NCBI GenBank assembly: GCA_014801075.1
Contig: JAAVEW010000011.1
Coordinates: forward strand, 168,189 to 232,188
Reading direction: 5' to 3'
Length of the DNA stretch: 64,000 nucleotides
From: Barnesiella sp.
Lineage (GTDB): Bacteria; Bacteroidota; Bacteroidia; Bacteroidales; Muribaculaceae
Each line of letters begins with the position of its first letter. The first letter of the stretch is position 1. Shown one piece after another: positions 1 through 7,824 of this stretch. Under the pieces are notes generated by a model. That model made no database searches. It saw only the letters and a list, made by a program, of their open reading frames with translations, and was not told the DNA's origin. Both the position numbers and the translations under genes were made by a program.

Positions 1-3000
1 CACGTCGGCAGTTGCCTCGTCGTGAAGCACGAAGTCAAGGTCGGTGGGTATCTCTTCCTCGTTGTTGCTGTTGAACTTCAACTGATAGTGAATATCATAA
101 TAACTATAGATTTCATCAGCAACGTTGGGGCGGGTGAATTCGAGCTGAAGAATCAGCTGACGGGGATTGAAAAACTCATGCTCCAGGTCGACGAATACGT
201 GTGCCGTATCACCATATACAAGATGGTCGGTAGTTGTTGCATGACCCTTCCAGTTATTAGAGGGAACCAGGATTCTACCCCATTTTTTGTCAAATGTCTG
301 ATTTTCGGGGTGGATGTAGGTGTAGCGATACAACGGTTTGTAGGGACGGGGGATAACGGGGTCAAAGCCGGTAGCCTCGCTGGTGGAGATAGTGTGGGTG
401 TTGCTTTCAGCATCCTTGTATTCCACGTTGAGGTTTACCTCGAAGTTACCGTCGGCGAGGTTACCGCCACGTTTCACGAGCATTGCGAAGTATTCCTTGT
501 TGGAATGTTCGTTGTTGTCATCGGGGAATTCAAAGTAATGAGCATATCCGCGCATCTTCTCTTCGGTGCGGGCAAGATTGCCATCTTCGTCGGTGATGTC
601 AACATACTCAGTTACCGTGAGGACGGGATAGGGCACTTCGGTTTCGTTCATGACACCATTGTCAATCCAGCTCTGCATTGTGTTGGCATACTGCTTGTAG
701 TCAAGACAACGCACGTAGTAGTTGGAAGTCCACATGTACATTTCAGGGTGATTCTCGAGGAACTCGCTGGCGATAGCCGAATCAACCTTACGGGGGTTAT
801 CGGGAATGATAGTGGTGACTTTTCCATCAACGCCCTCTACTTCTACTTCTTTCTCATCAAAGAGGAAGTAGGGTGCGTTATCGTCGGGAGAGTAAGTGAG
901 ATAACGACGGGTGTTGCTCGCGCCGAAGTATTTCACACCTGAGGGAATCTCCTCGCCGCTGACACCGGTGTAGGCATCGCGGAGCTCAACCACCTGGAGA
1001 GCCACTGCCATGGGGCTCACGAGAGAGTCGTCATAGATAGCGACAGTGTTGGACACTGCTTTCTTCTTTGTACCGTCCTCGAAATATACATAGATATCAT
1101 ACTGATAGAGACCGGGTGCAAAACCTTTACCTGCTACTGTACCGCTGTCGGTGTACTTGGTGAAGCTGTAATTGTCGGCATTGCCCTCGTAGAGGTCCTT
1201 TACAGTTACTGTTTCGGTGATATTCTTCTTACCGCCTTCGGGGTAGCCGATGAATGACGCTACGCCGTCAACTACCTTGTAGCGGCGGATTTCGTAAGCT
1301 GTAACCACTTTATCCTCGTCGCCGGTAATCTGAGAGTTGCTGATATACCAGTTGTAGCGGATAAAGTTCTTCTTGGTCTTGTCGGCGTTGTCAGTCACGC
1401 GGGCGAAGATTGCGGGCGAAGCTGATTCCTGCACGAACTGTATGTAAGAGTCGGCCACACCGTCAACGGGGTTATACCACAGCACCACACGGTTGAAGTA
1501 AACGGGAGAGCCATCTTCCGAGATAACATAGTTTGCATCGTCGATCTGACGGCCGTTGCGGTAAAGCTCAACCTCAGTTTCTGTACTAACATTGATATCG
1601 CTACCTTTTACATCCTGACGACCACCTTTAGCGATTGCAGGGCCACCGTTTTCGCCGTGCCATGCCGCACCTGTATTAGTGTCGCCGTGAGCGTGGTTCG
1701 AGTTACCACCCCAACCGGCCCAGAACTTGATCTCACCGCCAATCCACATGTCGCGTACTACGTAGCAGCTCCAATTGGAAGTAGGCTCCAGACCTTCTTC
1801 ATCATTGACGAGCTTGACCTTGAAAGCATAATTTTCACCGGCCTTTGTGCTGCCGGTTGCAATTTTTTCCTTGCCGCCGAAAGCCTGATAGAAATCCTTA
1901 TAGGGGTCCTCATCAAGGTTGGGGAGCTTGGTGTATTCCACAAACTGGGTCTGGGTAGAGAGGAACGAGAAGTTCTCGCCTTCGCCTATGGGCTGATTGA
2001 AGTAAACGGGGTTGGCGAGCAGATAGTCGGGCGTAAACGAAGTGTGATACAGATACTCACCGTTACCGTCGATATAGGGCTTGCTGTCAGAGGGGTCAAA
2101 CTGTATCCAGCCTTCCTGCCATCCGTCGCCCGTATAGTAACCACGTGAATACATTGTAGTGGTACCGCCGCCGGTAGTGTTGCAATACTGGTCGTTGTAG
2201 ATATTGCTACCTACGAGGGTGAAGAGACGGTTTTTAGCATCCTCGGCTTCAGTGCCGGGAACGAGTTCGAGCGATGAGGGGGTGCCGTTGTCATCAAGAG
2301 TTACGATAATTTTCTTGATGTACTTACCCTTACCGTAAGAGTAGTCACCGTCAAAAGTTGAATTGAACTTACGCGTGCCGGGATTGTACCATGTCTCGCC
2401 TTTCTTATTGTTCCAGTTATAAGCCGTAGCGGAGATAGCGCTTTTCAGATTTTCTGAATTAAACCCGTAGTCTTTATCACCATCATTTGCATAATATTTG
2501 TATTTATGCTTGGTATAGTCAGCATAGTTGTCGACCACGGCTACTGCGAAATATCCGTCGTAGAACACTCTGTTGTTAAGCTCGAGCTGACCGTTGGCAC
2601 GGGTAAGCTCCCATTCGGGCTGAAGGTGCCATTCACCCATACGCTCGCCCACGATGAAGTAGTGCTTACGGGCAGTGCCGTCAACATTTTTGAAGTCGGC
2701 CGAAGTCAAGGGGAGGTTGATATTGACGGTGCCGCGGAAGATTGCTTTAATCTGCTTTCCTGCCCAGTCGATAACAACGGTATAAGGTCCGGAACCGGCG
2801 GGAACAGTCCATGCGCCATCAGTGCCTGCCACCATACCGGTGAACTCTTCAGTGATAGCGAACTCATCTTGGGTAGCGGGGTTGTAACGGGCGGTGTTAA
2901 GTTTGTTCCAGTTACCGTCGGCATCGCCAATCGTACCTACAACAAAGTTACCTGCAATCTTATCAAGATTGAAAGTGTAGAGACCGTCAGCGCCTTTTGA

Positions 3001-3840
3001 GGCAGCGGCGAAACGTTCGGGGCTACTATTCGCTCCGTTGGTATAATAGAGATAGATCGTACTGGGATAGTCCACCTCGGCCTGACCGCAGGTTGCAGTC
3101 AAAGTCTGAGCGCCCCAATTTACGGTAATAGTATAATCGCCGGCCTCGGTGGTGTGCCATGAACCGCTGTTGTAGTTACCGAACGCGGTATCTTCAGCAG
3201 GCACATCAACATCGGAGTTCGGGTTGAAACGTCCGCTATTGTTTTGTATACCGGCCCAGGTGGTTGCGTTGTTATTTTTTGAAAGAACAAAGTTCTTGTT
3301 GCTTTCAAGGGTAACATTAAATGTGTAATTACCGTTGTTATCCTCGGTAGCCTCTCCTATCTTTGTCGGGCCGGAGGTGTCATAGAGGTAAAGCTTGCCA
3401 CGGGAAGTAGCGCCTGCCAAGACTACACGAAACTGAAATTTATTGGGATCGCCATCTTTACCTTTGAGCTCAAAGCGATAGCGGGCATTTTTGGTAAGTC
3501 CGGAATAGTAGAACGATTCACCATTATCTGCGGCATCTTCATTCACCCATGTACCGGGGGTGCTGGAACCGCAATTCTTACCGTAAACGTTATATTGATC
3601 GTTATTACCCCAAATACTGCGTACTTTGAAGTTAATCCAGCCTTCGTTGGCTGTAAACTCAGCCCACCAAAGCTTCTGCTCACTGTCAAACTGCAAGGTG
3701 AAGTCATTCACATTACCCGATACTACATCTATATAGATGCCTTTCGGGTCTTGATTACTGTTGTAATTCCATGCGAGCGCTTTGCCGGGGAGCGCAAAGG
3801 CTATCACAAGCAAAGCTAAGAAAGAAATAAGTTTTCTCAT
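1..3840 (-). CDS. Giant secreted multi-domain protein, 3' end beyond the window
   Basis: The frame is open from the ATG at 3838-3840 to the left edge (1280 codons, no stop), so only the N-terminal part is visible. Residues 1-23 are a clear signal peptide (MRKLISF, hydrophobic core, cleavage after ALA). Two similar beta-sandwich-like modules follow at roughly 147-255 and 262-375; each has an L/I-Y-L-Y strand near its start, an aromatic/Asn-rich middle and a closing W-G/A-x-Q-T/I strand. This resembles carbohydrate-binding or SusE/F-like modules, but I cannot name a family. The rest is rich in Asn, Asp, Gly, Tyr and Thr, as in secreted Bacteroidales surface proteins. No catalytic motif was recognised. 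The C-terminus, which could show a type IX sorting tail, is missing. Confidence 0.85.
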   Translation of the reverse strand, partial: MRKLISFLALLVIAFALPGKALAWNYNSNQDPKGIYIDVVSGNVNDFTLQFDSEQKLWWAEFTANEGWINFKVRSIWGNNDQYNVYGKNCGSSTPGTWVNEDAADNGESFYYSGLTKNARYRFELKGKDGDPNKFQFRVVLAGATSRGKLYLYDTSGPTKIGEATEDNNGNYTFNVTLESNKNFVLSKNNNATTWAGIQNNSGRFNPNSDVDVPAEDTAFGNYNSGSWHTTEAGDYTITVNWGAQTLTATCGQAEVDYPSTIYLYYTNGANSSPERFAAASKGADGLYTFNLDKIAGNFVVGTIGDADGNWNKLNTARYNPATQDEFAITEEFTGMVAGTDGAWTVPAGSGPYTVVIDWAGKQIKAIFRGTVNINLPLTSADFKNVDGTARKHYFIVGERMGEWHLQPEWELTRANGQLELNNRVFYDGYFAVAVVDNYADYTKHKYKYYANDGDKDYGFNSENLKSAISATAYNWNNKKGETWYNPGTRKFNSTFDGDYSYGKGKYIKKIIVTLDDNGTPSSLELVPGTEAEDAKNRLFTLVGSNIYNDQYCNTTGGGTTTMYSRGYYTGDGWQEGWIQFDPSDSKPYIDGNGEYLYHTSFTPDYLLANPVYFNQPIGEGENFSFLSTQTQFVEYTKLPNLDEDPYKDFYQAFGGKEKIATGSTKAGENYAFKVKLVNDEEGLEPTSNWSCYVVRDMWIGGEIKFWAGWGGNSNHAHGDTNTGAAWHGENGGPAIAKGGRQDVKGSDINVSTETEVELYRNGRQIDDANYVISEDGSPVYFNRVVLWYNPVDGVADSYIQFVQESASPAIFARVTDNADKTKKNFIRYNWYISNSQITGDEDKVVTAYEIRRYKVVDGVASFIGYPEGGKKNITETVTVKDLYEGNADNYSFTKYTDSGTVAGKGFAPGLYQYDIYVYFEDGTKKKAVSNTVAIYDDSLVSPMAVALQVVELRDAYTGVSGEEIPSGVKYFGASNTRRYLTYSPDDNAPYFLFDEKEVEVEGVDGKVTTIIPDNPRKVDSAIASEFLENHPEMYMWTSNYYVRCLDYKQYANTMQSWIDNGVMNETEVPYPVLTVTEYVDITDEDGNLARTEEKMRGYAHYFEFPDDNNEHSNKEYFAMLVKRGGNLADGNFEVNLNVEYKDAESNTHTISTSEATGFDPVIPRPYKPLYRYTYIHPENQTFDKKWGRILVPSNNWKGHATTTDHLVYGDTAHVFVDLEHEFFNPRQLILQLEFTRPNVADEIYSYYDIHYQLKFNSNNEEEIPTDLDFVLHDEATADV

Positions 3841-4491
3841 GTTTTTTGTAAGTATTATAATTATTGAATTTTTGATTTCGATTGATTTATTTGATTTTCG
3901 CTATTTTTCTCTTTTTCTTGAATAATTGTTGGTTTAGTGATTAAAATGGTTTATTATTTCGTTTAATTGATTTATTGTTAATAGATTACATAGACTCCCG
4001 CAGTATTTGCAACCGCGACAGCCGTGTAAACGTTGATTGTCATTAGATTATTGATAACCTGTCAATACAATACATGATATAGATTTATGCCGGGACTTGC
4101 CTATGCCGATATGCGCTAAGCATATCAAATTCCATTCTTACGCCGGTGGCAATTTACCCGAAAAAACACGTGCCGCAAAGCAGTGTCTCTAACACTTTCC
4201 TAATCCGCTTGTCTCTTAGTTTTCCTAATCCTTATTTAAGAAATTTTCAGTTAGTTTATACGGTTATTAATCACATTCTAATCCTTCAACGCCGTATTAC
4301 GCAGCGCTTCCACCTGCCATTCCGACCCTGAAAACGGGCTACAACCCGCATCAACAGCCGCTTTAACACGCTAAAAGCCACTACATAAGCCAAACGTCTA
4401 ACCACAAATATAAAAACTTTTCCCCAATCAACCAACTACCCAATACACAGCTTAACATACTTTAACAGTTTGCAGTGAGGAGTATGGCTAC
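3841..4491. other. AT-rich upstream region of the secreted protein gene
   Basis: This stretch has no convincing gene. It should carry the promoter of the minus-strand secreted protein, but I see no good TAnnTTTG box near the start. The part from about 3841 to 3990 is very AT-rich, suggesting a long leader. Short open frames on both strands here have no family resemblance. Confidence 0.5.
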
Positions 4492-4838
4492 AACGTGGTG
4501 GGGCCGTCCTCGGCCGCACACTATATGATGATATCCCGTCCAAATATCCAACTACCCTTTTATTCCATTGCTTTAATCGTGCGGCCGGGGACGCAACGTG
4601 GTGGGGCCGTCCTCGGCCGCACACTACACACTATATGATGATACCCCGCCCAAATATCCAACTACCCTCTTATTCCATTGCTTTTATCGTGCGGACGGGG
4701 ACGCAACGTGGTGGGGCCGTCCTCGGCCGCACACTACACACTATATGATGCTACCCCATCCTCGGATCCAACTACTCATTTTATTCCATTGCTTTAATCG
4801 TGCGGCCGGGGACGGCCCCACCACGGTGCCCCACCACG
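4492..4838. repeat. Tandem REP-A units (103, 110 and ~120 bp) next to the RAYT gene
   Basis: Three head-to-tail units start at 4492, 4595 and 4705. Each begins with a forward 26-bp REP-A (4494-4519, 4597-4622, 4707-4732), then a ~60-bp conserved spacer (ACTATATGATG..., ending TTTATTCCATTGCTTT). Each ends with an inverse REP-A: cut short at 4579-4593 and 4689-4703, complete at 4800-4825. REP-A is a CGTGGTGG lead, a GGCCG/CGGCC stem closing a TCCY tetraloop, and a GCAC tail. Forward plus inverse REPs around a spacer is the REPIN arrangement. A further fragment lies at 4826-4838. Confidence 0.9.
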
Positions 4839-4872
4839 ACTCCCCCACCATATTGCCCTCGCTATATTGGAA

Positions 4873-5499
4873 TTATTTATATTCCGGATTTACGTAGAGG
4901 GTATAGGTGCCTGCGGGGATATATTGAGGATTGTTTTCGATGTATGTTATATAGATTTTTAAATAAACAGAACTTCTGACTATATGGTCGAAACACTCAT
5001 CTTTCCATAGTTTCCCTTTGCGATGCAATTGTCTGTTTATAATATGTGCGCTATAACTCTTTAAAGCCCCAAGCACACTTTCGGGCGTTACATCGGGGTG
5101 AAACCTAAGCAGCAGGTGCACGTGGTTTGGCATTATTACATAGGCAATAATCTCGTACTTATCTTTAGAGTAATAATCTAATGCCGAAATGAGCACTCCC
5201 CTTTCTCTCTCATTTTTCAATATGCATTCCCCATAACCTTTGTCGAGGAGGTCCTCAATTCTTGGCCCTACCATATTACGATATAGGTCCGCTGTCTCCG
5301 CACTCCAAGGTTTGGGATGCTCATTATTAAACTTATCAATCAGTGTACGCAAATACTCAATTTCAGACTGAGGTAATGAGTCGGCCAGTCGAAATGTAAT
5401 ATACATAATTTTCCCGTCCTGATACCAATGCGGGAGTGCTCCACCACTCTTTATCTGAAGCGGCTGATTCTTTTCATAAAATGGGGTTGTTCCTGACAT
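4873..5499 (-). CDS. REP-associated tyrosine transposase (RAYT, Y1/HUH family)
   Basis: This is a 208-residue protein of the IS200-like Y1 transposase superfamily, RAYT branch. Visible hallmarks are the N-terminal I-T-F-R-L-A-D strand (residues 34-40), the HUH metal motif H126-V-H128 in the stretch IMPNHVHLL, and a conserved K-S-Y with Tyr149 as the likely nucleophile. A C-terminal W-K-D-E-C-F-D-H then Y-I-E-N-N-P block (about 165-191) is typical of RAYTs. Family members nick single-stranded REP hairpins and are usually single-copy, domesticated chromosomal genes. The gene sits between REP-A clusters at 4492-4838 and 5594-5742, the expected cognate arrangement. It has no terminal inverted repeats or target duplication, so it is not a simple insertion sequence. 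It appears intact. Confidence 0.92.
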   Translation of the reverse strand: MSGTTPFYEKNQPLQIKSGGALPHWYQDGKIMYITFRLADSLPQSEIEYLRTLIDKFNNEHPKPWSAETADLYRNMVGPRIEDLLDKGYGECILKNERERGVLISALDYYSKDKYEIIAYVIMPNHVHLLLRFHPDVTPESVLGALKSYSAHIINRQLHRKGKLWKDECFDHIVRSSVYLKIYITYIENNPQYIPAGTYTLYVNPEYK

Positions 5500-5578
5500 G
5501 GCTGATTTCGGGTTATAATTTATTTCGGGTTATGTGATGATATAGTATTGTTTGGTGTAAGGGAAGGTGGGGGCAGCA

Positions 5579-5742
5579 AGGTGGTGGGGAAGTCGTGGTG
5601 GGGCCGTCCCCGGCCGCACTTTTTATCGTGGTGAGGCCGAGGAACGTGGTGGGGCCGTCCCCGGCCGCACTTTATCAGTGCGGGGTCGCATTTTATCGTG
5701 GTGAGGCCGTTTTTTTGTGCGGCCGGGGACGGCCCCACCACG
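5579..5742. repeat. REP-A cluster on the 5' side of the RAYT gene
   Basis: Two complete forward REP-A copies (5594-5619 and 5645-5670) and one complete inverse copy (5717-5742) are present. All have the TCCC loop version, whereas the forward copies on the other side of the transposase gene have TCCT. Fragments starting CGTGGTGAGGCCG lie at 5627-5639 and 5697-5709, and a partial inverse copy at 5678-5690. Confidence 0.9.
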
Positions 5743-5753
5743 CCCCCCCCCCC
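5743..5753. repeat. Run of eleven C residues
   Basis: An 11-bp poly-C tract lies between the last REP-A palindrome and the stop codon of the mutarotase gene (stop at 5755-5757). It may be a slippage site or an artefact of sequencing and assembly. Confidence 0.85.
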
Positions 5754-5754
5754 G

Positions 5755-6132
5755 TTAGTACAGGTAGAACATGCGGTCCATCATTTGCCATTTTTCGTCG
5801 GCGGTGGCTTCGGCGGAGCAGTCCTGGAAGCGGGCCATGAAGGTTTCCCATTCCTGCTGACGGGGGAGCGTGGCGAGACGTGCCATCGCTGCGTCCCAGT
5901 CGAAGTCGAGGGGGGTCTCTACGATCATGAAAAGTTTGTTGTCGAGGATGTAGATTTCCATTTCGAGGATGCCTACTTCGCGGATGCCGTCGATGATTTC
6001 CTGCCATATCACGCCTTTGGAATGGGCGTGGCGGTAGTCGTCGATAAATTTCTGATCGCCCGCGCGGAGATTCATTGTGCGGCAGTAGCGCTTCACGGGA
6101 CCGGAATATTGCTTTACTTTAAATCCTTCCAT
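5755..6132 (-). CDS. L-rhamnose/L-fucose mutarotase family protein (last gene of fucose operon)
   Basis: A 125-residue cytoplasmic protein of the RhaM/DUF718 mutarotase family, which interconverts alpha and beta anomers of 6-deoxy-hexoses. Typical features are the N-terminal R-Y-C-R-T-M-N-L strand, the Y-R-H-A-H segment (His and Tyr near residues 33-36, expected in the active site), the I-Y-I-L-D-N-K-L-F-M-I strand pair and the C-terminal M-F-Y-L ending. It is the last gene of a fucI-fucA-fucK-fucP series, so fucose is the likely substrate even though the family is named after rhamnose. An unnamed gene occupies a similar place in Bacteroides fuc operons. The gap to fucP is only about 118 bp. 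The stop codon adjoins an 11-C run. Confidence 0.85.
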   Translation of the reverse strand: MEGFKVKQYSGPVKRYCRTMNLRAGDQKFIDDYRHAHSKGVIWQEIIDGIREVGILEMEIYILDNKLFMIVETPLDFDWDAAMARLATLPRQQEWETFMARFQDCSAEATADEKWQMMDRMFYLY

Positions 6133-6216
6133 ATTGAATTGATTAGTTATTGAGTTGAACAGTTACTTATTATTACCGCCGGGATTGTTTGCAACATACT
6201 CCCGGCGGCAAAAAAA

Positions 6217-6250
6217 ATTATGAATTGTGAATTATGAATTATGAATTGTA
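6217..6250. repeat. Octamer repeat downstream of fucP
   Basis: Tandem TGAATTAT/TGAATTGT octamers abut the fucP stop codon (6251-6253). The same sequence recurs at 7791-7824 at the other end of fucP. Confidence 0.85.
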
Positions 6251-7576
6251 TTAAGCTTTCAGGAAGCGGGTGCGGTGGCCGTAGATCATGACTACCACGA
6301 AGCAGATGAAGGGGAGGGCGAACGAGAGGTTGACGGCGGGCATGCCGAACAGCTCGCCGCAGTCGATGATGCTTGCCTGCAACGGGGGTAGCACCGCTCC
6401 GCCGAGAATAGACATGATAAGACCGGCGGCGCCAAACTTGGCGTCCTCACCCAATCCTTCAAGGGCGATACCGTAGATGGTGGGGAACATCAGCGACATG
6501 CAGGCCGACACGGCAACGAGGCAGTAGAGACCTCCAACGCCGTCGATGAAGATTACACCCAGCGTGAAGCAGGCGGCGGCGATAGCCAGCGTGCGCAACA
6601 GTATGCCGGGGTTGAAGTATTTGAGCAGGAAGGTGCAGACGAAGCGCGAGCAGCAGAATATAATCATGGCGATGATATTGTATTGCTGCGAGAGGACTTC
6701 GGCGGCCTTCTCGCCCATACCCTCTTCGACAAACACGCGGGTTCCGTACTGAATGATGAATGTCCAGCACATAATCTGCGCACCGACGTAGAAGAACTGT
6801 GCCACGACGCCCTCGCGGTAACGGCGCAGGCGGAAGATGCGCTTGAGCGAACCGAAGAAGTTGATATGCTTGGTTGACTCGCCACACTTGGGAATACCCG
6901 AGAAGCGGATCACGAAGAGCATGGCGAGCACCACGAGGCCGATGAGCAGATAGGGACCGATGAGCACCGACAGGTCATGCTCGCGCACTGCCTCGAAGGT
7001 GGCTGTGTCCATAGCCTCGCGGGCCGCGGTATCGGCGGGGTCGAGACGGTTCTGGATGAAGTTCATGGCCACGAACATGCCCATGAGCGAGCCTACGGGG
7101 TTGAATGCCTGGGCGAGGTTGAGACGGCGGGTGGCGGTGTCCTCCGAGCCCATGGCGAGAATGTAGGGGTTGCACGAGGTCTCAAGTACGGAGAGGCCGC
7201 ATGTCAGCACGAAGTAGGCCAGCAGGAAGGGGTAATACTCACCCGTTTCCTTGGCCGGGAGGAATAGGAGCGCGCCGAAAGCGTAGAGGCCGAGGCCAAG
7301 AAGCACGCCGGCTTTGTAGCTGAAACGGCGTATGAAGATAGCCGCAGGGAATGCCATGGCGAAGTATCCGCCATAGAATGCCACCTGCACGAGAGCGCCC
7401 TCGGTGACACTCATGCGGAATATCTTGGAGAATGCTTTCACCATAGGGTTGGTGATGTCGTTGGCAAATCCCCAGAGAGCGAAGCAGCTCGTTATCAACA
7501 CGAAGGGGAGCACGAAGCTGACTCCATTGAAATGGAGTATCGAATTTTTCTGTGTAGGTTTGTTTTCAGTTTTCAT
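6251..7576 (-). CDS. fucP: L-fucose:H+ symporter, MFS permease
   Basis: A major facilitator superfamily permease of 441 residues (E. coli FucP has 438) that imports L-fucose with a proton across the inner membrane. The N-terminal helix carries the FucP-type A-L-W-G-F-A-N-D-I-T-N-P-M motif, including the Asn/Asp pair of that family. About twelve hydrophobic segments follow. I chose ATG 7576 (MKTENKP) because upstream in-frame ATGs at 7597 and 7609 add a short Pro-rich leader and the latter touches a decayed REP-B repeat; 7609 cannot be excluded. The gene is bracketed by identical octamer repeats (6217-6250 and 7791-7824). It lies 240 bp downstream of fucK in the operon, a gap filled by a decayed REPIN. 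Confidence 0.92.
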   Translation of the reverse strand: MKTENKPTQKNSILHFNGVSFVLPFVLITSCFALWGFANDITNPMVKAFSKIFRMSVTEGALVQVAFYGGYFAMAFPAAIFIRRFSYKAGVLLGLGLYAFGALLFLPAKETGEYYPFLLAYFVLTCGLSVLETSCNPYILAMGSEDTATRRLNLAQAFNPVGSLMGMFVAMNFIQNRLDPADTAAREAMDTATFEAVREHDLSVLIGPYLLIGLVVLAMLFVIRFSGIPKCGESTKHINFFGSLKRIFRLRRYREGVVAQFFYVGAQIMCWTFIIQYGTRVFVEEGMGEKAAEVLSQQYNIIAMIIFCCSRFVCTFLLKYFNPGILLRTLAIAAACFTLGVIFIDGVGGLYCLVAVSACMSLMFPTIYGIALEGLGEDAKFGAAGLIMSILGGAVLPPLQASIIDCGELFGMPAVNLSFALPFICFVVVMIYGHRTRFLKA

Positions 7577-7609
7577 GGAAATGGGTATTGGATTCATAAT
7601 CGGCACCAT

Positions 7610-7744
7610 GTGGCGGGGGTATTTTGGAAGACCGGTCGGACGAGTCAGACGAGTCGGACAGGTCGGACGGGGCGCGGGGTACGGGGCGGTATGGGGTGCC
7701 TTGGCGGAGCCTTGTGGTGCGCGGGTCGGGAGACCCCCGCCACG
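7610..7744. repeat. Decayed REP-B doublet (REPIN) between fucK and fucP
   Basis: A truncated forward REP-B (7610-7620) and a complete inverse REP-B (7719-7744) flank a ~98-bp loop. The loop holds short tandem GTCGGAC-type repeats (about 7635-7671). REP-B is a CGTGGCGG lead, a GGGTC/GACCC stem closing a TCCY loop, and a GCGC tail. Intact versions are at 62830-62954 and, interrupted, at 57105-57405. Confidence 0.8.
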
Positions 7745-7790
7745 CCCCCGCCACGCGCCACGCCTGCCGGGGCCGCTACATGGTGCGGGT

Positions 7791-7824
7791 AATTATGAAT
7801 TATGAATTGTGAATTATGAATTGT
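7791..7824. repeat. Octamer repeat at the 3' end of fucK
   Basis: A second copy of the TGAATTAT/TGAATTGT repeat. It overlaps the last codons and the TAA stop (7814-7816) of the kinase gene, so the repeat has supplied the kinase C-terminus. Confidence 0.85.

Noticed and set aside
22..942. Long plus-strand open frame
   Set aside because: It is in codon register opposite the giant secreted protein, which has a signal peptide and repeated modules. The plus frame has no start context or family resemblance.
4492..4838. CRISPR-like tandem repeats
   Set aside because: Units of 103-120 bp with nearly identical spacers and inverted REP arms, no cas genes. This is a REP/REPIN array.
5595..5840. Small open frames across the REP cluster
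   Set aside because: They encode only translated palindromes (G-R-G-R-P-H-H repeats) and differ between copies.
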